A stretch of DNA of 12,873 nt from Bacteroidales bacterium (GTDB lineage: Bacteria; Bacteroidota; Bacteroidia; Bacteroidales; UBA4181). A program made the translations under genes and the position numbers. Every line of letters begins with the position of its first letter. Position 1 is the stretch's first letter. Below the pieces are notes generated by a model. The model saw nothing but the letters and a program-made list of their open reading frames with translations. It had not been told where the DNA came from and did no database searches. Shown piece after piece: positions 1 to 5,811 of the stretch. The stretch lies in the NCBI GenBank assembly GCA_031259205.1, contig JAIRLS010000345.1:1-12873 (forward strand). The letters run 5' to 3'.

Positions 1-16
1 CTTTATCTTTGTGTCT

Positions 17-88
17 TGGCAATCGGGACAATGGAGTATGATTGTTATTTTCATTTTGCAAAAATACAACTTTTCTTCCTGATTGCCA
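17..88. repeat. Imperfect inverted repeat, 12-bp arms
   Basis: Arms TGGCAATCGGGA (17-28) and TCCTGATTGCCA (77-88) are reverse complements except at one position, with 48 bases between them. A short T run follows the right arm. The loop is too long for a good terminator. The arms may be part of a dispersed intergenic element; the first 20 bases also carry CTTTGTG, a motif seen again near 12590 and 12608. This reading is inference. Confidence 0.3.
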
Positions 89-93
89 CTTTT

Positions 94-165
94 TTATGAC
101 AGCATACTTTTTATATCACTACCAAAGATCGTTTTATTCCTGTATTCAAAGGTGAAAACCATCTT
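94..165 (-). pseudogene. Remnant of the 3' end of a second Dam-class methyltransferase gene
   Basis: On the minus strand one frame is open from about 255 to a TAA at 94-96. Its last residues read KTIFGSDIKSMLS. The intact methyltransferase next door has KTLGGDVKSMR close to its own C-terminus. At DNA level GCATACTTTTTA at 103-114 recurs at 332-343, and the match continues through ATCAC and ACCAA with transitions at third codon positions, a 3-base indel, then GTTTTAT. Codon-wise divergence suggests an old paralogous gene end, not a recent duplication. Upstream of about 165 the similarity is lost and no methyltransferase motif is present. The rest of 1-307 holds no credible gene; an open frame at 83-388 on the plus strand has no recognisable family and overlaps the methyltransferase end. 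Confidence 0.4.
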
Positions 166-307
166 ATTGGGAAAAAATTTACAGTTGGAACAGAGGGAAA
201 TAACTGCCGACTGCGCCATCGTATCCGCAGGGCTTTCCGTAAAACCTGCTGTTTTTCAAAGAAGCTGTTCAATCATTTTAAGGCTTTTAACCTCGCCTTT
301 TTTACAT

Positions 308-1225
308 CTATTTCGGCTTTGTTTGAAGCCGCATACTTTTTACATCACCACCAAGTGTTTTATAGCCTGTTTCGTAATTGGCGACTAAAATGTGGTTTGC
401 TGCCGATTTGAACCGGTTCCGAATATTGACGGAATAGTTTTTTGCATATTCGTCAATGACCATGTCTCCGTATAATTTTTCTGTTAACGGCGTCCTGCCG
501 ATTACAAGCAACGCTTTGCATTTTAAGCTTTTGAAATTTCCCGCAAGGGTAACATGACAGTCGTCGTTAAAGCCATCTTTGTATTCTTCATTTCCATAAT
601 CGGAAAAAATACAATCATACGGAGGGTCTAAAAACATGAAATCATCTGCTTCAACCATTTCAAATATTTCTTTATAATCTTTATTGAATATTTGGGTATT
701 GGCCAATAAATCGCTGTGTTTCTTTGTGATTGATGATGTGTTTATATGGGGATACCTCCCAAAAGGGACATTAAATTCTCCTTTGGAGTTGTAACGGATC
801 ATTCCTGAATACGCTGTTTTGTTGATAAAGAAATAGAGTAAGGCATCCGAATATTTTTTGTCGGATAAACCGTTAAACATATCGCGGATATAATAGTACA
901 ACTCTTCATTTTTATCTTCGACCCGTTCATTGGGCGTTTGACGTTTTAATGCGTCAAATTGTTTGCGGTTAGCGTCATAAATTTTTTCAATCTCGTCAAG
1001 TTCAGTACGCAATGTTACATAATTATTTTTAACTCCCGAATAAAAGTCCATCAATTTGGAGTTGATGTCGTTGATAATTGCCTTTTTCGGTTCCAAATGG
1101 AAATACAAAGCTCCGCCTCCAAAAAAAGGCTCAATATGTCTGCCCTTATATGACGGTATATGTTTTACAATTTGGGAAATTTCGTTGGATTTTCCACCTC
1201 TGTATTTGATTAGTGGTTTCATCAT
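308..1225 (-). CDS. Dam-class (D12) DNA adenine N6-methyltransferase, solitary
   Basis: This 305-residue protein should transfer a methyl group from S-adenosylmethionine to adenine N6 in a short DNA site. Visible motifs are the N-terminal KYRGGKS (residues 7-13), the SAM-binding FFGGGAL (34-40), an INDIN segment after it (51-55), the conserved FINKTAYSGMIRYNSKGEF region (133-151) and the catalytic LDPPYD (199-204). This order is that of the Dam/DpnM alpha group, and the length is normal for full-length members. GATC specificity is plausible but cannot be read from sequence. No restriction endonuclease gene adjoins it, so it looks solitary: a regulatory or phage/island methylase, or the relic of a restriction-modification system. 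Two ATG codons occur in tandem (1225 and 1222); I keep the first. A canonical promoter lies about 67 bases upstream. Only the decayed tail of a related gene lies downstream. Confidence 0.9.
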   Translation of the reverse strand: MMKPLIKYRGGKSNEISQIVKHIPSYKGRHIEPFFGGGALYFHLEPKKAIINDINSKLMDFYSGVKNNYVTLRTELDEIEKIYDANRKQFDALKRQTPNERVEDKNEELYYYIRDMFNGLSDKKYSDALLYFFINKTAYSGMIRYNSKGEFNVPFGRYPHINTSSITKKHSDLLANTQIFNKDYKEIFEMVEADDFMFLDPPYDCIFSDYGNEEYKDGFNDDCHVTLAGNFKSLKCKALLVIGRTPLTEKLYGDMVIDEYAKNYSVNIRNRFKSAANHILVANYETGYKTLGGDVKSMRLQTKPK

Positions 1226-1291
1226 TGCATCATTTTATATTCCACAATATTTTCTGCAATAACATTCAAAACTTGGCATACCTTTTTTCCT

Positions 1292-1323
1292 CAAAAGTAT
1301 GACTCTTTTTTGAATTGTACAAA
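1292..1323 (-). promoter_or_regulatory. Bacteroidetes-type promoter of the methyltransferase gene
   Basis: On the minus strand TTTG (1320-1323) and TACTTTTG (1292-1299) are 20 bases apart. This matches the Bacteroidetes primary sigma consensus, -33 TTTG and -7 TAnnTTTG. Transcription would start near 1285, leaving a leader of about 60 bases. Confidence 0.7.
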
Positions 1324-1356
1324 TTTATTGGGATTTATATAAAACATTAAAAACAG

Positions 1357-1430
1357 TCGGGGTGAAAAGACTCGAACTTTCGACCCCTTGCACCCCATGC
1401 AAGTGCGCTAGCCAACTGCGCCACACCCCG
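1357..1430 (-). tRNA. tRNA-Pro (anticodon GGG)
   Basis: A complete 74-base cloverleaf. The acceptor CGGGGTG/CACCCCG is fully paired and starts with C1-G72, typical of proline tRNAs. The D stem is GCGC/GCGC. The anticodon stem CTTGC/GCAAG closes the loop ATGGGGT, giving anticodon GGG at 34-36 with G37, the usual TrmD m1G site. The T stem GAAAG/CTTTT contains a G-T wobble, and the T loop is TTCGAGT. The discriminator is A, and CCA is not encoded. A32 and U38 could pair, which I recall as a feature of some GG-anticodon tRNAs. It lies upstream of the methyltransferase in the same orientation. Confidence 0.93.
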
Positions 1431-1446
1431 ATTGTTAAAAACGCTG

Positions 1447-1478
1447 CAAAGATATGGAGGAATTACGAAACTCCCAAT
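1447..1478 (-). promoter_or_regulatory. Probable promoter of tRNA-Pro
   Basis: The minus strand carries TATCTTTG (1447-1454), an exact TAnnTTTG match. ATTG (1475-1478) sits 20 bases upstream and keeps the TTG core of the -33 element. It ends 16 bases before the mature tRNA 5' end. Confidence 0.6.
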
Positions 1479-1636
1479 AGTTTTTGGAAAAAAAATCATT
1501 ATTGTCCGAATAAAGCTTGGATATGTTTTTATTTTAGTGATTATGAATAGATTATGTTAAAAAATGATTTTTAATCGGATTACGACCAACTCCTTTTAAA
1601 AGATTGAAAAATACCCAACCGGCATTTTCAAACGTC

Positions 1637-1674
1637 AAAAAAGTCCTTTACCGGAGTAAAAAGGCGCGGGACTT
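1637..1674 (-). terminator. Probable intrinsic terminator of the lipoprotein gene
   Basis: Just past the lipoprotein stop, the minus strand reads AAGTCC, an 8-base bulge, TTTAC-TCCG-GTAAA, then GGACTT running into a T tract (A run 1637-1642 on the plus strand). The 6-bp and 5-bp helices can stack. The 8-base one-sided bulge is the weak point. Confidence 0.5.
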
Positions 1675-1679
1675 GGGGG

Positions 1680-2174
1680 TTACGGAAAGGATTTGTTAAT
1701 GACAACAGTTTTATTCCAAAGCGCCATTTTCGCGTTGACGGTTCCGGAAAGGCTCAATTCCGAGGTATGGTTCATCAGCAAACGGAAAAGAGCATTCAGG
1801 TTATCAGGTATATTTTCCAGCCGGACAGTCACATGTAAAAGATAAGTATCTGTTTTTCCGGCTTTTAACTTAACCGGCTCCATTTGCATCACCGATCCTA
1901 TCTGTTTCCCGTTGAAGTGAAGCTTGAGTTCGCCGTCCCGTAACGTTATATTCTGTGAGTTGGGGTTGTTGATAGCAGCTTCTATTTCCAACTGTAACAG
2001 CATGTTGTCAAAATCTTTGTAGGTAACGGATTTAATGGCTATCAGTTCAATCTCCTGAAAGCGGCATCCCGACAACAAAGCAAATATCGAAAAACAAATC
2101 AGCCAACATTTCGACAATTGTATTTTTTTTATTACTGCATTCAACTTTATTATCATATTAAATTTTTTTGCCAT
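1680..2174 (-). CDS. Small LEA-type-2-like outer-membrane or periplasmic lipoprotein
   Basis: This 164-residue protein has a basic N-terminus, a hydrophobic stretch (about residues 23-36) and a lipobox LLSGC with Cys37 as the likely lipidated residue, so it should be a signal-peptidase-II lipoprotein. The mature part is a single beta-rich domain. It contains INNPNSQNITLRDGELKLHFNG (69-89 region), the NPN-x-I/L and G-x-I/V pattern typical of LEA14/WHy domains, where a conserved Asn-Pro precedes strands of an immunoglobulin-like fold. Biochemical function is unknown; such domains are tied loosely to stress tolerance. I use the ATG at 2174; the frame extends only to a TTG at 2180, and ATG 2156 is an alternative that would still keep the signal peptide. 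It is followed by a probable terminator and appears to be monocistronic. Confidence 0.75.
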   Translation of the reverse strand: MAKKFNMIIKLNAVIKKIQLSKCWLICFSIFALLSGCRFQEIELIAIKSVTYKDFDNMLLQLEIEAAINNPNSQNITLRDGELKLHFNGKQIGSVMQMEPVKLKAGKTDTYLLHVTVRLENIPDNLNALFRLLMNHTSELSLSGTVNAKMALWNKTVVINKSFP

Positions 2175-2257
2175 ATTCAACTACGGTTTACAAAACGATA
2201 CTCCGAATTAATTATAATCGAAGCAAAAATAAAATTTTTTAATTAAATAAAAAAAAG

Positions 2258-2265
2258 TAATTTTG
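2258..2265 (+). promoter_or_regulatory. -7 element of the YggS-family gene
   Basis: TAATTTTG is an exact TAnnTTTG match, 16 bases before the GTG start. No clear -33 TTTG is seen in the A/T-rich sequence before it. It implies a leader of only about 10 bases and supports the GTG start. Confidence 0.5.
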
Positions 2266-2281
2266 CGAATTAAAAAAATAC

Positions 2282-2941
2282 GTGAATCGGATAGTAGAAA
2301 ATATCGCAAACTTACGTTTGGAGATACCTTCGGAAGTGAAGATAGTGGCTGTGAGCAAGTCGAGAAGTGTTGAAGACATTCGTGAAGTTATGTCGACCGG
2401 CCTAATCTGTTTCGGCGAAAACAGAGCGATGGAATTGTATTCCAAGAACGAGGAGATACCGGAAGTAGAGTGGCATTTTGTCGGGCATTTGCAAACCAAC
2501 AAGGTCAAATATATCGCACCTTTTGTGAAGATGATCCAATCGGTAGATTCGTTTCATTTGTTGAATGAAATCAACAATCAAGCGGAAAAGTATCATCGCA
2601 CCATTGAGTGTTTGTTGCAGATACACATTTCAGCGGAAAAGCAGAAATTCGGTTTCAGCAACGAGGAATTGTTCCGTCTATTGGAGATGCCGAAACTTTC
2701 GTCGTTGCAACACGTCCGGATATGCGGATTGATGGGCATGGCTACCTATACGAACATCCCCGCTCTCATACGTTTCGAATTCAGGCAACTGGCCCGTCTT
2801 CATCAGCAGGTAAAAGAACGGTTTTTCCCGGAATCGCCGTTTTTTACGGAACTGTCGATGGGCATGAGCGGTGATTACCCTATTGCCGTTGAAGAAGGCT
2901 GTACAATGGTACGCATTGGCCGTGATATTTTCGGCAGGTGA
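2282..2941 (+). CDS. yggS: PLP homeostasis protein, YggS/PLPBP family
   Basis: This single-domain, 219-residue protein has the fold-type III PLP barrel of the alanine-racemase N-domain family. Known members bind pyridoxal phosphate without a catalytic reaction and buffer cytoplasmic PLP levels; loss disturbs B6 and amino-acid pools. Visible signatures are VAVSK with Lys26 as the PLP Schiff-base lysine, FGENR (44-48), WHFVGHLQTNKVK (64-76), KFGF (122-125), GLMGM (149-153), LSMGMSGDYPIAV (191-203) and RIGRDIFG (211-218), all in family order. Length fits the family exactly. The start is GTG: no in-frame ATG exists until residue 37, and a -7 element sits just upstream. It stands alone, with 197 bases before the next open frame. 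Confidence 0.92.
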   Translation: MNRIVENIANLRLEIPSEVKIVAVSKSRSVEDIREVMSTGLICFGENRAMELYSKNEEIPEVEWHFVGHLQTNKVKYIAPFVKMIQSVDSFHLLNEINNQAEKYHRTIECLLQIHISAEKQKFGFSNEELFRLLEMPKLSSLQHVRICGLMGMATYTNIPALIRFEFRQLARLHQQVKERFFPESPFFTELSMGMSGDYPIAVEEGCTMVRIGRDIFGR

Positions 2942-3102
2942 TGATTCCCACATGCTCCAAAAAAAGCAATTCGAAATAAGGCGTTGTTAATTAAATATGG
3001 TTTTTTGTCTTTTGTCGAATTTATATATTTTAAATTCAATCATTTACATTCTTTATCTTATCGAAATCCATATATAGTTAGTAATGCCAAAAATAAATAT
3101 TG

Positions 3103-3110
3103 TAAATTTG
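3103..3110 (+). promoter_or_regulatory. -7 element upstream of the Tat-signal ORF and trkH
   Basis: TAAATTTG matches TAnnTTTG exactly. A TTAG at 3078-3081 lies 21 bases upstream as a weak -33 element. It probably drives the short Tat ORF and the trkH-folE cluster. The remainder of 2942-3138 is A/T-rich with no gene visible. Confidence 0.5.
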
Positions 3111-3138
3111 CCGGAAAATTATGAATCTTTAAGGCATT

Positions 3139-3273
3139 ATGATTTCAAGGAGAACTTTTTTTAAAGGAATCGGAACTGCATCCGTTTGCAGCGTGATACC
3201 TGCTGCCGCTTGTGCGGACAGTTCGATTGAAAATAGCAAGCGAAGGATTGGCACGCATGAAACAAATCTTTGA
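3139..3273 (+). pseudogene. Orphan twin-arginine signal peptide ORF, probably a truncated exported protein
   Basis: A 44-codon ATG frame begins MISRRTFFKGIG, continues into a hydrophobic stretch around ASVCSVIPAAA, and ends with about 20 polar residues before TGA at 3271-3273. SRRTFFKG fits the twin-arginine motif S/T-R-R-x-F-x-K, followed by a typical Tat h-region and a plausible cleavage near AACA-D (about residue 26). No other frame continues an exported domain before trkH starts 12 bases later. It therefore looks like the 5' stub of a Tat-exported enzyme whose body has been lost, or less likely a short expressed leader. A -7 element sits 29 bases upstream, so it may still be transcribed. 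What the missing protein was cannot be read from it. Confidence 0.5.
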
Positions 3274-3284
3274 ATAGCAGTTGA

Positions 3285-4730
3285 ATGAATATCCGTTTCA
3301 TTCTTTATATTTTGGGCGCCCTGATGATAGTCGAAGGGTTCCTGATGCTGTTTCCGACTGTCGTAGCGATGATTTACGGAGAACCCGACATGAAAAGTTT
3401 TCTGTTTTCATCGTTGATCACGGGCGGCACAGGCGGCATATTCCGCTATTTATTCAGGGAAACATCCAAAGAAATCACCAAGCGGGAAGGACATATCATT
3501 GTTTGTCTGGTATGGATTGTCTTCGGATTTTTCGGATCGTTGCCCTTCCTGTTCGGCGGGCAGGCGGTATCTCTTGCCGATGCGTTTTTCGAGACCATAT
3601 CCGGATTGACCACTACCGGCTGTTCTGTCATGCCCGATGTAGAATCGCTGACACACGGATTACTGTTTTGGCGGGCATTGATGCACTTTATGGGCGGCGT
3701 GGGCATTCTAATGCTCGTGATTGCCGTGCTGCCTATCTTTGGTGTGGGCAGTATGACCATTTATCAGGTGGAAACCTCTCAGGCAAGCATTAGCCGGCTC
3801 AGCCCGAGAATAAAGGATACTGCCGGCTTCATTTTTCGGATATACCTGTTTTTAACATTTTCCTGTTTGTTGGCATATCTTCCGGAAATGAACTTTTTCG
3901 ATGCTGTTTGCCATGCCTTCTCCACTACTGCTTCCGGCGGTTTTTCTACACGTAATGCCGGTATGGGCGCATTTTCGGCCTATTCACAGTATATTTCCGT
4001 TATTTTCATGTTGCTGGCCGGCACCAATTTCGTCCTGATGCATTATGTTCGGAAAGGCGATTTCAAAAAAGCGACACAAAGTGACGAATTTCGTTTCTAC
4101 CTGCTGATGGTGTTAAGTGTGAGCCTTTTCGTCGCTACAGGTTTGTTGTTGTCCGAAAGTTTCGGAGTGGAACGCGCTTTCCGCGAAGGCTTGTTTCATG
4201 TGGTGAGTATTTGTTCGACCACAGGATACACAGTCAGCGATTATACACTGTGGTTTCCACCGTTGTGGTTTGTCATTACGCTGACGGCGCTGGTGGGAGG
4301 CTGTGCAGGTTCAACGGCAGGCGGTTTGAAAATGGTTCGTATCATCCTGCTGCTTCGAATGATCCCCGTCCAGTTTAAGCGAATTATGCACCATCGAGGG
4401 ATGATTCTGGTGAAACTGAACAGGCAGAATGTACCCGAAGAGCAGATGTTCCGCACTTTATCTTTCCTGATGATTTTCCTGTGCGTATTCATTTTAGGCG
4501 TTTTTGTGCTGATGATTTGCGGGTTGGACGTCACTACGGCTTTCGGCGCCACTGTTGCATGTCTTACCAATTGCGGGCAGGGATTGGGTGAAGTAGGTCC
4601 GTCGGGAAATTTCAGCGGAATACCCGTTGCCGGGAAATGGGTATGTTCTTTCCTGATGCTGTTGGGACGGTTGGAGTTGTATGCCGTCCTGATTATTTTT
4701 TCCCGTGATTTTTGGAATAGACAAGGATAA
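3285..4730 (+). CDS. trkH: TrkH-family potassium uptake channel subunit
   Basis: This 481-residue polytopic inner-membrane protein is the pore subunit of Trk/Ktr potassium uptake. The four pseudo-repeated pore loops are all visible with their filter glycines: TTTGCS (109-114), STTASGGFS (213-221), CSTTGYT (310-316) and TNCGQGLGEVGP (428-439). The AGSTAGGLK segment (341-349), the intramembrane gating loop of the third repeat, and the C-terminal GRLELYAVLI (461-470) are also family hallmarks. Length is normal for TrkH. Gating normally needs the cytosolic NAD/nucleotide-binding subunit TrkA, which is not in this window and must be elsewhere if present. The ATG at 3285 places the first helix at the N-terminus. 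It follows the orphan Tat ORF by 11 bases and precedes folE by 24 bases, so the cluster is probably one transcript. Confidence 0.95.
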   Translation: MNIRFILYILGALMIVEGFLMLFPTVVAMIYGEPDMKSFLFSSLITGGTGGIFRYLFRETSKEITKREGHIIVCLVWIVFGFFGSLPFLFGGQAVSLADAFFETISGLTTTGCSVMPDVESLTHGLLFWRALMHFMGGVGILMLVIAVLPIFGVGSMTIYQVETSQASISRLSPRIKDTAGFIFRIYLFLTFSCLLAYLPEMNFFDAVCHAFSTTASGGFSTRNAGMGAFSAYSQYISVIFMLLAGTNFVLMHYVRKGDFKKATQSDEFRFYLLMVLSVSLFVATGLLLSESFGVERAFREGLFHVVSICSTTGYTVSDYTLWFPPLWFVITLTALVGGCAGSTAGGLKMVRIILLLRMIPVQFKRIMHHRGMILVKLNRQNVPEEQMFRTLSFLMIFLCVFILGVFVLMICGLDVTTAFGATVACLTNCGQGLGEVGPSGNFSGIPVAGKWVCSFLMLLGRLELYAVLIIFSRDFWNRQG

Positions 4731-4754
4731 TATGATTTAATTGAATTTAAAACA

Positions 4755-5324
4755 ATGAGCAATATTGAAAATATAGAGCGGCATTATGCCGGAATACTGG
4801 AAGCGCTTATTCCCGATCCTCAACGGGAAGGTCTTGGTAAAACCTCTCTGCGGGCGGCCGATTCTCTGGCATACCTGACCGAAGGCTACCGGTACGATCC
4901 GAAAGAGATACTTGCCTCGTCGGTGTTTCACGAAAATTACCGGCAAATGGTACTGGTAAAGGATATCGAAATGTATTCCATGTGCGAGCATCATTTACTC
5001 CCGTTTTTCGGGAAAGCCCATGTAGCCTATATCCCTGACGGGAAGATTACCGGATTGAGCAAAATAGCCCGCGTAGTGGATATTTTTGCACGCCGGCTGC
5101 AAGTGCAGGAAAGGCTTACAATGGAAATCCGCGACTGTATTCAGGAGGCGCTTAATCCCATGGGAGTTGCCGTAGTTATCGAAGCGCAACACCTTTGTAT
5201 GATGATGCGGGGCGTTCAAAAACAAAATTCCGTTGCAACGACTTCCGCCTTTACGGGGAGTTTCTTGAAAGACCATCGTACCCGCGACGAATTTATCCAC
5301 CTGATAGGCGAGAAACTGCATTAA
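4755..5324 (+). CDS. folE: GTP cyclohydrolase I
   Basis: It converts GTP to 7,8-dihydroneopterin triphosphate and formate, the first step toward tetrahydrofolate and, via QueD, queuosine. The 189-residue type IA enzyme forms a homodecamer with a catalytic zinc. Zinc ligands are visible as Cys77 and His80 in MCEHHLLPF and Cys148 in HLCMMMRG; the spacing of 71 between the cysteines equals that of the E. coli enzyme (Cys110/Cys181). His79 corresponds to catalytic His112. GKITGLSKIARVVDIFARRLQVQE (about 97-120) and QNSVATTSAFTG (157-168) are core signatures. It sits 24 bases after trkH and 18 before the next gene. No riboswitch-like structure is seen in the short gap. Confidence 0.96.
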   Translation: MSNIENIERHYAGILEALIPDPQREGLGKTSLRAADSLAYLTEGYRYDPKEILASSVFHENYRQMVLVKDIEMYSMCEHHLLPFFGKAHVAYIPDGKITGLSKIARVVDIFARRLQVQERLTMEIRDCIQEALNPMGVAVVIEAQHLCMMMRGVQKQNSVATTSAFTGSFLKDHRTRDEFIHLIGEKLH

Positions 5325-5342
5325 CCTCCTCCTTTCCAGAAT

Positions 5343-5801
5343 ATGCACACATTGAACTTTCCGGAATATGCAGCTTCCATAAAATCCGTTGATGGAAAAA
5401 TAATGATATTCGATTCCATCCGGAAAAAATATGTAGCGCTGACGCCCGAAGAATGGGTGCGCCAGCATCTTATCCACTACCTGACAACGGAAAAACAATA
5501 TCCCCCATCGCTCATTTCGATAGAAACGCCGCTAAAATATGCGTTGACCGACAAACGCAGCGATTTGATCATATACAACCGCAACGGGCAAGCATTGCTG
5601 CTGGCGGAATGTAAAGCGCCCAACGTACTTATCACTCGAAAAACATTTGAGCAAATAGCCATCTACCACCAACGGGTTTGTGCACATACGCTGTTACTCA
5701 CCAATGGTTTGACACATTATTGTGTGACGGTGAGGCCAGGACAACCGGCAAGATTCCTGACCGAAATACCTGATTTTTCTGCCTTGCAGTCCGGACGCTG
5801 A
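5343..5801 (+). CDS. Free-standing HsdR-N-like (HSDR_N_2) PD-(D/E)xK domain protein
   Basis: This 152-residue protein consists of little more than one domain that resembles the N-terminal nuclease domain of type I restriction subunit R. The sequence shows a helical start with EEWVRQHLIHYL (37-48), Glu61 before a strand, then D74 in SDLIIYN and E89-x-K91 in LLLAECKAP. Together these give a D...ExK core. Helix and strand elements ITRKTFEQIAIYH and HTLLLTNG follow. The family is common and conserved in Bacteroidetes away from any HsdM/HsdS genes, and none are seen here. Nuclease activity is possible because the core residues are present, but the role is unknown. It follows folE by 18 bases in the same direction and converges on recN with a 10-base gap. 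Confidence 0.85.
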   Translation: MHTLNFPEYAASIKSVDGKIMIFDSIRKKYVALTPEEWVRQHLIHYLTTEKQYPPSLISIETPLKYALTDKRSDLIIYNRNGQALLLAECKAPNVLITRKTFEQIAIYHQRVCAHTLLLTNGLTHYCVTVRPGQPARFLTEIPDFSALQSGR

Positions 5802-5811
5802 GCGGAAGGAT

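Noticed and set aside
280..303. Hairpin AAGGC/GCCTT followed by T residues
   Set aside because: Only a 5-bp stem, and the T run is on the plus strand where no gene ends; it cannot terminate the minus-strand methyltransferase.
83..388. Plus-strand open frame of 101 codons
   Set aside because: It overlaps the end of the methyltransferase on the other strand, has no recognisable family or promoter, and covers the relic region.
3281..3793. Plus-strand open frame of 170 codons over the start of trkH
   Set aside because: Basic, low-complexity composition in the wrong frame of a gene with all family motifs; a shadow of trkH.
4731..4754. Possible folate or pterin riboswitch before folE
   Set aside because: The gap is only 24 bases of A/T-rich sequence, too short for any known aptamer.
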